Positions 1 to 8,435 of a stretch of DNA of 64,000 nt are shown piece by piece. The DNA comes from Agathobacter rectalis ATCC 33656 (GTDB lineage Bacteria; Bacillota; Clostridia; Lachnospirales; Lachnospiraceae), in the NCBI RefSeq assembly GCF_000020605.1, contig NC_012781.1, positions 1,613,501-1,677,500 of the forward strand, given 5' to 3'. The position numbers and the translations under genes are program-made. Below the pieces are notes generated by a model. The model was not told where the DNA came from and ran no database searches. It was given only the letters and a program-made list of their open reading frames with translations. The first letter of the stretch is position 1, and every line of letters starts with the position of its first letter.

Positions 1-52
1 TGTGTGATATTTCAGTACTTTTTTATTCTTTTGGGACACAATTTTACTCCTT

Positions 53-79
53 AAAAAAGGGATGTGAAATACACATCCC
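53..79 (-). terminator. Intrinsic terminator after the P-loop gene
   Basis: Perfect 8-bp stem: GGGATGTG at 59-66 pairs with CACATCCC at 72-79 around a 5-base loop. On the minus strand it is followed by a run of six U encoded at 53-58. It lies 13 bases after the stop codon of the gene ending at 93 and is a textbook intrinsic terminator. Confidence 0.9.
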
Positions 80-92
80 CATAATTAATCAT

Positions 93-515
93 TTATAAAG
101 AAATGATAACCTTTGCCTTGGCACATTCAGGCAACTTGTCAATATTCCTTGAAACACTTAAGATGAACTTCACCTTAAACTTCTCGCTGATTATATCAAG
201 CTTTTCGATTGCCTTGGTGATATCCCCCTCATCATCAAGTGATGCAATTGTAAGGAAGCTGTCTAAATACATCTCCTCCAGATCATGATCCTGCGATATG
301 ATTCCGCATATAAATCCTAAAAATTCATCACAATTGTCAATAGGATAGTCCATAACATTGATTAGTCGAACCTGGTTATTAAGCTCATACATGTGCTTCT
401 GGCTCTTATCAAGAAAAACTATGGAACCCTCATTTCCCTTAATTGATGAATTTACCTTGTCTAACAGCTCTTTTGTCTTGCCCTTGCCCTTGTCTCCACA
501 AATAATTTCTATCAT
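93..515 (-). CDS. Small P-loop NTPase-like protein of unknown function
   Basis: A 140-residue soluble protein with a Walker A motif at the extreme N-terminus (GDKGKGKT, residues 7-14). A hydrophobic strand ending in Asp (IVFLD, about residues 32-36) could act as a Walker B element. The rest is acidic and helical, with no transmembrane segment. It is much shorter than a standard ATPase domain, so it may be a reduced ATP/GTP-binding protein. Its ATG is preceded by AGGAGGA. It has its own promoter (579-607) and terminator (53-79), so it is a monocistronic unit after the rodA-mgsA-dacF group. The name is not recognised and function is not inferred. Confidence 0.75.
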   Translation of the reverse strand: MIEIICGDKGKGKTKELLDKVNSSIKGNEGSIVFLDKSQKHMYELNNQVRLINVMDYPIDNCDEFLGFICGIISQDHDLEEMYLDSFLTIASLDDEGDITKAIEKLDIISEKFKVKFILSVSRNIDKLPECAKAKVIISL

Positions 516-578
516 GGCTCATTCCTCCTATGGATAAATATTGTGATTATTAATAAAAAATAATTGTATTTTTATATT

Positions 579-607
579 ATTATAGTATAAATAACCATAA
601 AACTCAA
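579..607 (-). promoter_or_regulatory. Sigma-A type promoter for the P-loop gene
   Basis: On the minus strand, a -35 box TTGAGT (602-607) and a perfect -10 box TATAAT (579-584) are separated by exactly 17 bases. The promoter sits between the dacF stop and the gene starting at 515 and gives a leader of roughly 55 bases. Assigned from sequence match alone. Confidence 0.65.
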
Positions 608-610
608 TAT

Positions 611-1591
611 TTAATTAGCAAATCCACTAAGTATTTCATTCATGAAGCTATAAAGATCCTTTTTACCATCTGCCTTGTAAACTATGCTTATGATGCGCTC
701 ATTTTTAGCATTCTGGCTTAGCAGTACGAGGCAATGGCCTGCCTCCCCCGTAGTGCCTGTCTTTCCTCCTGTCACTGTGACGTTTTCAGGAGCTGTATAT
801 GCTCCGGTCAGATAGCCGCAGGTATTCTTAAAGGTCTTTGAAACAGCCGCGCCCTGGGCATTTGTATATGCCGCATCATGGGTCTGTGAACTGATGATTG
901 CAACAAAGCTCTCTAAGGATATGGCATTGGAAAAAATGAGGTACATGTCATATATGGTAGTGTAATGATTTTCATCAGGAAGACCACTTGGGTTGACAAA
1001 ATTGCTGTTTGTGGCACCAAAACTTTTTGCAGTGCTGTTCATCAGCTTGGCAAATTCTTCTGCAGAACCACTGCAGTACTCTGCCAGTGCTATTGCCGCA
1101 TCATTGCCACTCTCAAGTAAGAGCCCATACAATAAGTCCTGCACGGTAATGACATCGCCCTCCTTTAGGCCACATACCGATGATGAATGACCCGGGTTTG
1201 CAGCGTCATGGCTTACTGTGACTGTCGCATTTAAATCACAGTTTTTAAGAATTATGTATGCAGTTAAAATCTTTGTAGTGCTTGCAGGATAGAGTTTTTC
1301 AAACAGATTCTGGCTATACAGCACCTGATGAGTGTCAATATTAAAGGCTCCGGCTCCCTCTGCGGTTTTTGCAAACTGCATATTGTCCTGACCAAAATTG
1401 ACATCATTTGTGACGCAAAGGTTGGACGCAAAATAATTACTTCCGTTATATCCATTTATATAATCTGTGGAATAAGTATCATATGCATTCTCAATCTTTG
1501 TACCACAGCCGGTCATAAAAACCGCTGCTATGCATGTCAGACATAGCAGTCGTTTAATTCTTTGTTTACTTGTACATCTCACGCCAGTCAA
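611..1591 (-). CDS. dacF: D-alanyl-D-alanine carboxypeptidase, predicted lipoprotein
   Basis: Serine peptidase S11 family (DacF/PBP5 class) that trims the terminal D-Ala from peptidoglycan stem peptides outside the membrane. All three catalytic motifs are present: STTK (about residues 104-107), SGN (161-163) and KTG (277-279). The N-terminus has basic residues, a short hydrophobic stretch and a lipobox (MTGC, Cys29), so it is probably lipid-anchored. It ends right after the peptidase domain, without the C-terminal beta domain and amphipathic helix typical of PBP5/DacF. No ATG fits. A TTG at 1591, preceded by AGAGGAG, is the best start and overlaps mgsA by 26 bases; a GTG at 1582 is the alternative. 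The position after rodA and mgsA fits a role in cell-wall elongation. Confidence 0.85.
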   Translation of the reverse strand: MTGVRCTSKQRIKRLLCLTCIAAVFMTGCGTKIENAYDTYSTDYINGYNGSNYFASNLCVTNDVNFGQDNMQFAKTAEGAGAFNIDTHQVLYSQNLFEKLYPASTTKILTAYIILKNCDLNATVTVSHDAANPGHSSSVCGLKEGDVITVQDLLYGLLLESGNDAAIALAEYCSGSAEEFAKLMNSTAKSFGATNSNFVNPSGLPDENHYTTIYDMYLIFSNAISLESFVAIISSQTHDAAYTNAQGAAVSKTFKNTCGYLTGAYTAPENVTVTGGKTGTTGEAGHCLVLLSQNAKNERIISIVYKADGKKDLYSFMNEILSGFAN

Positions 1592-1961
1592 GATCTCCTC
1601 TGTCCAATGATAAAATGAGCAGCTCTGCTGTAGCCAGATTGGTGGCAAGTGGTATATTATGCTCATCACAAATACGGAAAATACTGTTTACCTCAGGCTC
1701 GTGTGGCTTAGGCTTTAATGGATCACGCAGAAAGATGACAAGATCTATGTCATTGTGCTCAATCTGTGCTCCAAGCTGCTGGATGCCTCCTAAGTGTCCT
1801 GCAAGATATTTGTGTACTGAGAGGTTTGCAACCTCCTCTATCAGACGTCCTGTGGTGCCTGTGGCGTACAAATTATTTTTGCTTAAGATACCTCTGTATG
1901 CTATGCAGAAGTTCTGCATCAGTTTTTTCTTTGAATCATGTGCAACTAATCCTATGTTCAT
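1566..1961 (-). CDS. mgsA: Methylglyoxal synthase
   Basis: Converts dihydroxyacetone phosphate to methylglyoxal and phosphate, a bypass that relieves phosphosugar stress. The 131 residues match the usual family length. Recognisable family segments are the N-terminal VAHDSKK, the phosphate-binding TGTTGRL and the GGIQQLGAQI loop followed by DLVIFLRDP. The reading frame stays open upstream into rodA, but the true start is the ATG at 1961, preceded by GGGAGG at normal spacing. It sits 11 bases after rodA and overlaps the next gene, so it is co-transcribed with a shape gene, a common arrangement in Clostridia. Confidence 0.95.
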   Translation of the reverse strand: MNIGLVAHDSKKKLMQNFCIAYRGILSKNNLYATGTTGRLIEEVANLSVHKYLAGHLGGIQQLGAQIEHNDIDLVIFLRDPLKPKPHEPEVNSIFRICDEHNIPLATNLATAELLILSLDRGDLDWREMYK

Positions 1962-1972
1962 TGCTAACCTCC

Positions 1973-3085
1973 CTATGAATATTTCTTCGGCTGTAATCCA
2001 ACATTCAGGACAATTCCCATTCCCATGTACAGTGAAACAAGTGACGTAAGTCCATAACTGACAAATGGAAGAGTCATACCGGTATTGGGCATAAGACCTG
2101 TGGCTACGCACAAATTGATAAAGGCCTGAAAGCCTATAAGTGCTCCCATGCCACAGCATATGAGCTTTCCACTTGTGTCCTTTGCCTTCCTTGCTATAAG
2201 TATACACTCAATTACGATAAGAAGCAAAAGAATTATTATACTGATTGTACCAATAAAGCCAAGCTCCTCTCCGGCAACAGCAAATATAAAATCTGTTTGA
2301 GGCTCTATGATGTAGTTGGTGTTCTTCATAGAGGTTACAACAGAGTTGTTAAGTCCCTTGCCAAACAACTGTCCTGAGCCTATAGCCCAGATAGAGTTCC
2401 TTTGCTGTGCTGCTGTATCAGCGTAATTTGTCGGGTCGAGCCACGACATTATACGTGTAGCAGGGTAAAAGCCTTTTTTGATGAGTGCATCGGCATGTGT
2501 ATATATATAGCTTATCACTATCAAAACTATCGGTACTGAAACTCCAAGTACCGGCATTATTATTTTATAACTTAATCCGCTAATAAACAAGAGGGTAGCG
2601 AAAATTAATGCAGTAAGAATTGTCGTTGAGTTGTCCGGCTGCTTTAAGATAAGGAATAAAGGGATACCGGCAAAAATTACAGATAATACCAGAGTTCTTA
2701 CTGTATTTATACAATCCTCAAACCTGGAAAAGAAATAAGCAAAAAACAAAATAAGTATAATTTTCGCAATCTCTGACGGTTGGAATCTGATACCTGCGAT
2801 CTCAAACCAGCGCTGTGCACCCTTTGCATCATCACCTGCAAATAGAACAAGCAACAACAGCACAATCATTCCGGCATAGTATATCCACACGAATTTGAGC
2901 AGAAATGTGTAATCTATAAGGGAAAGCACTATCATAATAGTCAGTCCCATTACAAAGCCTATTATCTGCTTGCTTTGTACGGAGTGCTTGGCACTGCCTA
3001 TCAGCAGGATGCCTATAATCGACAAAGCTATTATGTATACTACTAATTGAAAGTGATAATTCTTTAGTCTGTACTGTTTGAGCAT
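1973..3085 (-). CDS. rodA: RodA-type SEDS peptidoglycan glycosyltransferase
   Basis: A polytopic membrane protein of 370 residues with about ten hydrophobic segments. Family signatures include the extracellular-loop stretch RWFEIAGIRFQPSE and the C-terminal PFVSYGLTSL segment. SEDS proteins polymerise lipid II into glycan strands together with a class B PBP. Here the likely partner is the PBP2 at 4129-6951, and MreBCD would guide the complex for lateral wall growth. RodA is preferred over FtsW because of the mreBCD/pbp2 neighbourhood. It has its own promoter at 3121-3148, so it can be expressed separately from minDE. Confidence 0.93.
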   Translation of the reverse strand: MLKQYRLKNYHFQLVVYIIALSIIGILLIGSAKHSVQSKQIIGFVMGLTIMIVLSLIDYTFLLKFVWIYYAGMIVLLLLVLFAGDDAKGAQRWFEIAGIRFQPSEIAKIILILFFAYFFSRFEDCINTVRTLVLSVIFAGIPLFLILKQPDNSTTILTALIFATLLFISGLSYKIIMPVLGVSVPIVLIVISYIYTHADALIKKGFYPATRIMSWLDPTNYADTAAQQRNSIWAIGSGQLFGKGLNNSVVTSMKNTNYIIEPQTDFIFAVAGEELGFIGTISIIILLLLIVIECILIARKAKDTSGKLICCGMGALIGFQAFINLCVATGLMPNTGMTLPFVSYGLTSLVSLYMGMGIVLNVGLQPKKYS

Positions 3086-3120
3086 TTTGTTACTTCCTAT
3101 CTGTTATCTTTGTAATCTTA

Positions 3121-3148
3121 ATTCTAATACTAATGACATGATGGTCAA
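3121..3148 (-). promoter_or_regulatory. Sigma-A type promoter for rodA-mgsA-dacF
   Basis: The minus strand carries -35 TTGACC (3143-3148) and -10 TAGAAT (3121-3126) with a 16-base spacer, in the 74-base gap between minE and rodA. A GGAAG ribosome-binding site follows before the rodA ATG. It would uncouple rodA, mgsA and dacF from the upstream mre/min transcript. Confidence 0.6.
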
Positions 3149-3159
3149 AAGGTATTTTG

Positions 3160-3372
3160 TTAAAGGTTATTAATTGATTTTTTGTCGCGCATGATAATCC
3201 GGACTTCGTAAGCTTCATCGTTTATATTCATATGTCTTTGTATCACGCTTTTTATTTCTTTTTTAATCTGTGCCATATTGTCAGAAGCAGATATTGTGCT
3301 CCTATCTTCTGCAAGTGCTATTTTAAGCCTTTTCTTTGCGTATTCTCCTGTTTTGGAAAATTTATGCATCAT
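3160..3372 (-). CDS. minE: Cell division topological factor MinE
   Basis: A 70-residue protein, somewhat shorter than E. coli MinE (88). It stimulates the MinD ATPase to drive membrane dissociation and place the Min inhibitor. Visible features are the basic helical region (YAKKRLKIALAEDR, about residues 11-24), which in the family contacts MinD, and a C-terminal topological-specificity half (IKKEIKSVIQRHM and onward). The ATG overlaps the minD stop by four bases (ATGA), implying translational coupling. The short ORF, family pattern and position leave little doubt. Confidence 0.92.
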   Translation of the reverse strand: MMHKFSKTGEYAKKRLKIALAEDRSTISASDNMAQIKKEIKSVIQRHMNINDEAYEVRIIMRDKKSINNL

Positions 3373-4115
3373 ACAGCGGCACCTCTCATATCGTCAGAGG
3401 AATGGATTATCTGACCGGATATTCGGGCAAATACAGGAGAAAGCCTGCTTTTGGCCTCACGGACAGGTATTCCTCTGTTCTGGCAAATGATAACACTTTT
3501 GTCATAGGGAATAGTGCCGATAATCCTGGTAGAAAGAAGTGCTGTAATATCATTATCGGATATCATCTGATGCCTTCTTACCATATGCTTGTCATATGCA
3601 TTAACAATGACTGATATATCGTCAAGATGTGCGCTGTCGAGCAGGCTTATGCATCGCCTTGCATCGTGTATGGCAGATACATGCGGTGTGGTAACTACTA
3701 TCGCACGGTCTGCAGGTGAGACTGAAAACCAAAAGCCGCTGTCGATACCCGCCGGAGAATCTATCAGACAATAATCAAAGCTTGCTTTAAGCTCCTCTAT
3801 AAGTATCTTGAAGCGTGCCTCATAGCTGCATAGCGTATCCATGGAAGGTGCTGCAGGAATTACATATAGATTGGGATACTTTTTATTGCGTATGATTGCC
3901 TGTCTGATACGGCATGAGCGGTTTAAGATGTCAAGGATATTGTAATTGACCTTGTCCTCTATTCCCATTACCAGGTCCAGATTGCGAAGTCCCATGTCTG
4001 TATCGAGCATGATGACTTTTTTATCTAACTGTGAAAGTTCAACTCCGATATTGGAAATAACCGTAGTTTTTCCAACACCGCCTTTTCCTGAAGTGAAAAC
4101 TATTGCTTCACTCAC
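3369..4115 (-). CDS. minD: Septum site-determining protein MinD
   Basis: ParA/MinD deviant Walker ATPase of 248 residues that binds membrane as an ATP dimer. The N-terminal SGKGGVGKTT P-loop has the signature Lys, with MLDTDMGLRNLDLVMG (switch I region) and DSPAGID (Walker B region) following. The start is a GTG at 4115 preceded by AGGAGG; the frame runs further upstream but only into the pbp2 3' end. The C-terminus lacks the strongly basic tail of well-studied MinD proteins; SPVFARISGQII may serve as the membrane-targeting helix. No minC lies next to it, although minC commonly precedes minD. Confidence 0.94.
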   Translation of the reverse strand: MSEAIVFTSGKGGVGKTTVISNIGVELSQLDKKVIMLDTDMGLRNLDLVMGIEDKVNYNILDILNRSCRIRQAIIRNKKYPNLYVIPAAPSMDTLCSYEARFKILIEELKASFDYCLIDSPAGIDSGFWFSVSPADRAIVVTTPHVSAIHDARRCISLLDSAHLDDISVIVNAYDKHMVRRHQMISDNDITALLSTRIIGTIPYDKSVIICQNRGIPVREAKSRLSPVFARISGQIIHSSDDMRGAAV

Positions 4116-4128
4116 AAAAATAAACCTC

Positions 4129-6951
4129 CTAGTCTGTTCTGGCACTTGAGCCTGATGAGTTTACACCCTCAGCCTTGACTGCGAGTAAATCGTCAAGTGA
4201 CTCCAGATTATAATAATATGAAATTATATTTCTGGATGCAGCTGCAGCATTGTGTGAGCTGTATCCATATGATATACGTGTAGCTATTGTAATTTCAGGA
4301 TTGCTTGATGGAGCATATCCTACAAACAGTGCATGGTTTGGTCTTGTCTCAACCTGCTGTGCTGTTCCTGTCTTACCGGACACCTCAACACCTGTAAAGC
4401 CGCCAAATACATCATGCAGGTCTTCGACCACCATACGCATTCCCTGATGGATGGCATCCCACTGGCTTTGAGTAAGTGTGCCTGATATATCGGTTGATTT
4501 TGAATCATACTGCTTGACTGTTTTGCCGTCTGCATCCACAATTTTGTTCATCAGCTTATAGTCATAAAGCTTTCCGGAAGCAACTGCTGTCACATATCTT
4601 GAAAGAGAAATAGTTGTAAAGTTGTTATTACTCTGTCCGATAGCTGCCATAACAGGATACTGTGTGGCAATGGACGGCGTCTTTTCTACTATCTCAACAC
4701 CTGATTTCTGGTCCAGTCCGTATATAGATGCATATTTTTGTATGTATTTCATACCGTTTTCATCGTCATATGAACCGGTGTCCTTGCTCGCAAGCCTGAA
4801 ACCTGTTGTGTAGAAGAATACGTTACATGAATCCCTTAAAGCTTCAGATACATTGTCCATACCATGCGCTCCGGGATAAATCCAGCATTTTGGCTGATTG
4901 CTGATTTCTGTAAATATTCCGGTACAATTGATCTTTGACGAAGTATCAATGACTCCCTCGGCAAGACCTGCGGTGCTTGATACCATCTTGAAGGTAGATC
5001 CCGGTGCAGTCTGCTCCTGGGTTGCATAATTCCATAGCGGATTAGACTTGTCCTCTCTGAGAGACTGGTAGTAATCAGCATCTACAGTGTTTGCAAGCTT
5101 GTTGTTGTCATAGCCCGGATAGCTGACTAAAGCCTTTAGCTGTCCTGTCTTTACATCAGTTATGACACAGGAGCCTGTACATGGGTCAAGGGCAAGCTGT
5201 GCAGGTGTTATCTCTATATTGTTTATTTTGTCCATAAGAAATGCATATGGACTGATGGAGCCATTGGCAATGTTGCTTACTGTTGCATCGTCATAATCGA
5301 GTACACCCTGGTCAAAAAGCAGAAGGCACAGCTGCTGTCCAGTGACCGCCCCGGAATTTACCATATATTTGTATATAATTTTGGCAAAGTCTTTATTGTC
5401 AGTCATGGCATCCCTGATATACGAGCAGAGTGCTGTGTAAATCTCGCTTGAATCAGCATACTTCTGGTCCACATCAAGCTTTGTGATGTCTATCCACTGC
5501 TTTGAAATGCAGTATTTGAGATAATCACGCGGTGAGAGTGTGCCAGCCTTCCATGAGGTGTATGTGGAATCAGAGGTATCTATCTGTTTGTTCAACAGCA
5601 GTCCATCATCGTTTAGCACTGACATAACACATGTAAAATAATCAAGTGTCTGCTCCGACATGGAGGCAGTGCCTGAGGTACCACTTTCAAGCTCTCTGTC
5701 AATAGTGGATAATGCATCCTGCAGCTGACCACTGAAGGAATTGTATATAGCCTGCTCAGTTGCTGATGCATCTGATGCATTGAAGTGTGTCAGGTCAACT
5801 ACATTGTTGTTGATCAGTGCAAAGTAAACATCATTTATAGGTATTTCACCGGATTTTATTTTGGAGTAAACAATTCCGGCTATCTCCTGCTCTAACAGCT
5901 TGTATGTGGCCTCCTGCAGCTTGATGTCAATACTTAAGTAGACATCATTTCCGGAAACAGGATTCTCCTGACTTATTACCTCGTTTATCTTACCGACATT
6001 GTTTACATAGACCTGTTTTTCACCGTTTTTGCCTCGCAGATAGCTCTCATAGTACTGCTCCAAGCCTGACTTACCTACCATATCATTTTGTGTATATGAG
6101 TCATCATCCTTTGACAGCTCATTATACTCGTCGGTAGATATCTTGCCTGTGTATCCTATGAGCGATGAAATATATTCAGGATAGTTGTACTTGCGGATGG
6201 TATCCTCTTCAACTGATATGCCGGTAAGAGTATCTGAATGCTCATTGACATATGCTACTATCGAATCATTTACATCCTTTGCTATAGTAGTGGTTTTGTA
6301 TTTAGTGAATCGGTTCTGTTTTATGGCATATCTCATCACTACAATATCATAAGTGGCCTGTGTATCATACTTGCTGCTTATATCAAAGCATTCATTCTGG
6401 TCAGAGCTTAGAAAATCAATAATATTCTGGGCGCTGGCATTTGCCTCGTCAAATCCAAGTGCTTTATTGTATTCGAGCTTATCATATTTCTTTCCGAACA
6501 CATCTGACAGAAATCTCTTTTTTGAGGTTTCAGATGTGAATGTAAAGCTGTATGTACCATCATCGTTTAAAACAACCGGAAAATCATTGTATATGGAGCC
6601 GCCATTGTTTTTTATCACATTGATAATTTCATTAAGCTCTTTGTTTAAAAGACGATTGTGCTCCTTCGTAGATGAATAGCTGCCATTGTCTGAGATGACT
6701 ACAGAGTATGCAAGCTGATTGTAAGCAAGCAGCTCACCATTTACATCGTATATATTGCCTCTTGATGCCTCTATGGAAAGCGGCTTTTTAATCAGCATTA
6801 TGAAGTTTTTCTGATAATCTGCACCTTTAATAATCTGAAGGGTAAAGACTCTTTCGGCAAGCAGGGCAAACATGAAAATAATTACTGCTGCCAATACAAA
6901 AAGCCTTGAGCTGAAAAATTTCTTCAGAAAATCTTTTATATCATAAATCAA
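4129..6951 (-). CDS. mrdA: Penicillin-binding protein 2 (class B transpeptidase) with large insertion
   Basis: Peptidoglycan D,D-transpeptidase of the elongasome, partner of RodA. It has an N-terminal membrane anchor (about 17-35), a pedestal/dimerisation region (about 55-345) and a transpeptidase domain from about 590. Catalytic motifs are intact: STFK (652-655), SCN (708-710) and SGKTG (858-862). At 940 residues it is far longer than the roughly 630-720 usual for PBP2. Most of the excess is a 230-residue acidic, helical segment (about 359-590) inserted just before the transpeptidase core. The gene starts inside the 3' end of mreD (11-base overlap) and is followed at once by minD. Confidence 0.93.
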   Translation of the reverse strand: MIYDIKDFLKKFFSSRLFVLAAVIIFMFALLAERVFTLQIIKGADYQKNFIMLIKKPLSIEASRGNIYDVNGELLAYNQLAYSVVISDNGSYSSTKEHNRLLNKELNEIINVIKNNGGSIYNDFPVVLNDDGTYSFTFTSETSKKRFLSDVFGKKYDKLEYNKALGFDEANASAQNIIDFLSSDQNECFDISSKYDTQATYDIVVMRYAIKQNRFTKYKTTTIAKDVNDSIVAYVNEHSDTLTGISVEEDTIRKYNYPEYISSLIGYTGKISTDEYNELSKDDDSYTQNDMVGKSGLEQYYESYLRGKNGEKQVYVNNVGKINEVISQENPVSGNDVYLSIDIKLQEATYKLLEQEIAGIVYSKIKSGEIPINDVYFALINNNVVDLTHFNASDASATEQAIYNSFSGQLQDALSTIDRELESGTSGTASMSEQTLDYFTCVMSVLNDDGLLLNKQIDTSDSTYTSWKAGTLSPRDYLKYCISKQWIDITKLDVDQKYADSSEIYTALCSYIRDAMTDNKDFAKIIYKYMVNSGAVTGQQLCLLLFDQGVLDYDDATVSNIANGSISPYAFLMDKINNIEITPAQLALDPCTGSCVITDVKTGQLKALVSYPGYDNNKLANTVDADYYQSLREDKSNPLWNYATQEQTAPGSTFKMVSSTAGLAEGVIDTSSKINCTGIFTEISNQPKCWIYPGAHGMDNVSEALRDSCNVFFYTTGFRLASKDTGSYDDENGMKYIQKYASIYGLDQKSGVEIVEKTPSIATQYPVMAAIGQSNNNFTTISLSRYVTAVASGKLYDYKLMNKIVDADGKTVKQYDSKSTDISGTLTQSQWDAIHQGMRMVVEDLHDVFGGFTGVEVSGKTGTAQQVETRPNHALFVGYAPSSNPEITIATRISYGYSSHNAAAASRNIISYYYNLESLDDLLAVKAEGVNSSGSSARTD

Positions 6952-7462
6952 ATTTCTTTGCTCTCCTTTTCTCGTATGCTTCCAGCTTCTGGTTTAACTT
7001 AAGAAATACCAGATACAAAAGTATACTGATAACCATTGTGTATACAAATTCAGGTATGATAATTGACTTCAGATAGTACAAAAAGCTAAATCTGCCACGC
7101 AGTAAAAACATGAAAAAGTATACTACCAGATTGTAAAACAAATCGCTGCCTCCTATCAGAAGCATAGGAAGCTTTATATCGTCAGGATAGAATCTTTTCT
7201 GGAATAATCCATTGATAAAACCGATATACATATATATTAAAGCATACAGTCCTATATAATTTCCGCAAAATATGTCAATAAGCAGGCCGCAAAAGAAGCC
7301 TACCCACAGTCCTTCCTTTTTGCCACGCATAAAGCCAAAGGATGATACGGCTATAATCAACAGGTTTGGTGAGATATTGGCAAAGGAAAGAGTCTTAAAC
7401 AGCGTGGTCTGCAATAAAAAGCATAAAGTTATTATTATAAATAAAACAATTCTACGTCTCAT
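6941..7462 (-). CDS. mreD: Rod shape-determining protein MreD
   Basis: A small, very hydrophobic protein (173 residues, five to six predicted membrane segments) between mreC and pbp2, the canonical position of MreD. It starts RRRIVLFIIITLCFLLQ and carries the LLIIAVSSFGFMRGKKEG pattern typical of the family. MreD is an integral component of the elongasome that contacts MreC and PBP2. The ATG lies eight bases after the mreC stop, with a GGAG site upstream. Assignment rests on topology, length and position more than on motifs. Confidence 0.88.
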   Translation of the reverse strand: MRRRIVLFIIITLCFLLQTTLFKTLSFANISPNLLIIAVSSFGFMRGKKEGLWVGFFCGLLIDIFCGNYIGLYALIYMYIGFINGLFQKRFYPDDIKLPMLLIGGSDLFYNLVVYFFMFLLRGRFSFLYYLKSIIIPEFVYTMVISILLYLVFLKLNQKLEAYEKRRAKKFDL

Positions 7463-7470
7463 GCTGCTCC

Positions 7471-8421
7471 TTACTTATTTTCAGTTGAATTTTCAGTCTG
7501 GCTGTCACCGGCTGTTTCTGTACTTTCGGTGTCGTCAGCTGTCTTAGTGTCACCGGTCTGCTTAAGCTGTGTTATGACCATGACATTTTCGATATGCTCA
7601 AAATCTACAACCGGTGTGATAGTGCCGGATTTTGTCAGATTGTTGGAATTATTTTCGATTTTTGTTACATAGCCAATCAGTATGCCCTGCTGGTAACGGT
7701 CTGACACGTATGAGGTAACTACAGGATCGCCCTCTTTTACCTTGTTGTCGTCATCCTTTAACTCTGTAAAGGTAATTACCTTGTCCTCGTTCATGGTTTT
7801 TATATTGCCACTGACGGTGAGGTTGTCCTCCGTGGTGGAAACCATGCCACTGACCTTGCTGGCATCATCTATGATACAACGTACCTTGGCAAAATTATCA
7901 CCAGCATCGGTAACAATACCTACAAGTCCGCTTCCCGCAAGCACATTCATGCCTACGTCCACTCCATCCTTTTTTCCTTTGTCGATAGTAAAGGTAGAAA
8001 ACCAGTTTCCGCTGTCCTTTGCTATGACACTGGCAGCAACCTTGGGATATGATGGATATTTGGTATCCAAATCAAGAAGCTGTCTGTAATTGTCAAGCTC
8101 ATACTGTTCAAGTTTGTTTGTTGTGAGCTGTGTTGTAAGCTCTTCTACCTCGGCCTTGAGCTTTTTATTCTCAGCCTTGACATTTTTTAATGTACGTATT
8201 TCTGTAACCTTATCTGAAATGTGGATTCCAAAGCTGTTTATACCTTTCTGCATTGGGATGAATACATATCCGGCAGCAGTCTTTAAAGGACCACCGGAGA
8301 TATTTAAGGTAAGGCTTAACAGCATGGTCACAAAGCAGACTGCTGTCATAATCAACAGTGTGTATCTTGCAGGCAGCTTTTTATTGTGCTTTCTCTTTCG
8401 ATTGCGAAAATTCTTACTCAT
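7471..8421 (-). CDS. mreC: Rod shape-determining protein MreC
   Basis: A bitopic protein of 316 residues: basic N-terminus, one membrane segment (about 20-42), a coiled coil (about 75-110, LKAEVEELTTQLTTNK region), then the extracytoplasmic beta-barrel domain with the conserved SGNWFSTFTIDKG and GLVGIV stretches. The C-terminal 40 residues are a Thr/Glu/Asp-rich disordered tail. MreC links MreB and MreD to PBP2 and RodA. It follows mreB at 14 bases and is part of the radC-mreBCD-pbp2 transcription unit. Confidence 0.93.
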   Translation of the reverse strand: MSKNFRNRKRKHNKKLPARYTLLIMTAVCFVTMLLSLTLNISGGPLKTAAGYVFIPMQKGINSFGIHISDKVTEIRTLKNVKAENKKLKAEVEELTTQLTTNKLEQYELDNYRQLLDLDTKYPSYPKVAASVIAKDSGNWFSTFTIDKGKKDGVDVGMNVLAGSGLVGIVTDAGDNFAKVRCIIDDASKVSGMVSTTEDNLTVSGNIKTMNEDKVITFTELKDDDNKVKEGDPVVTSYVSDRYQQGILIGYVTKIENNSNNLTKSGTITPVVDFEHIENVMVITQLKQTGDTKTADDTESTETAGDSQTENSTENK

Positions 8422-8435
8422 GTTAACCTCGGTTA

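Noticed and set aside
1962-2207. In-frame upstream extension of mgsA to 2207
   Set aside because: It runs antiparallel to nothing but through rodA codons in another frame, lacks family similarity, and the ATG at 1961 has a strong ribosome-binding site.
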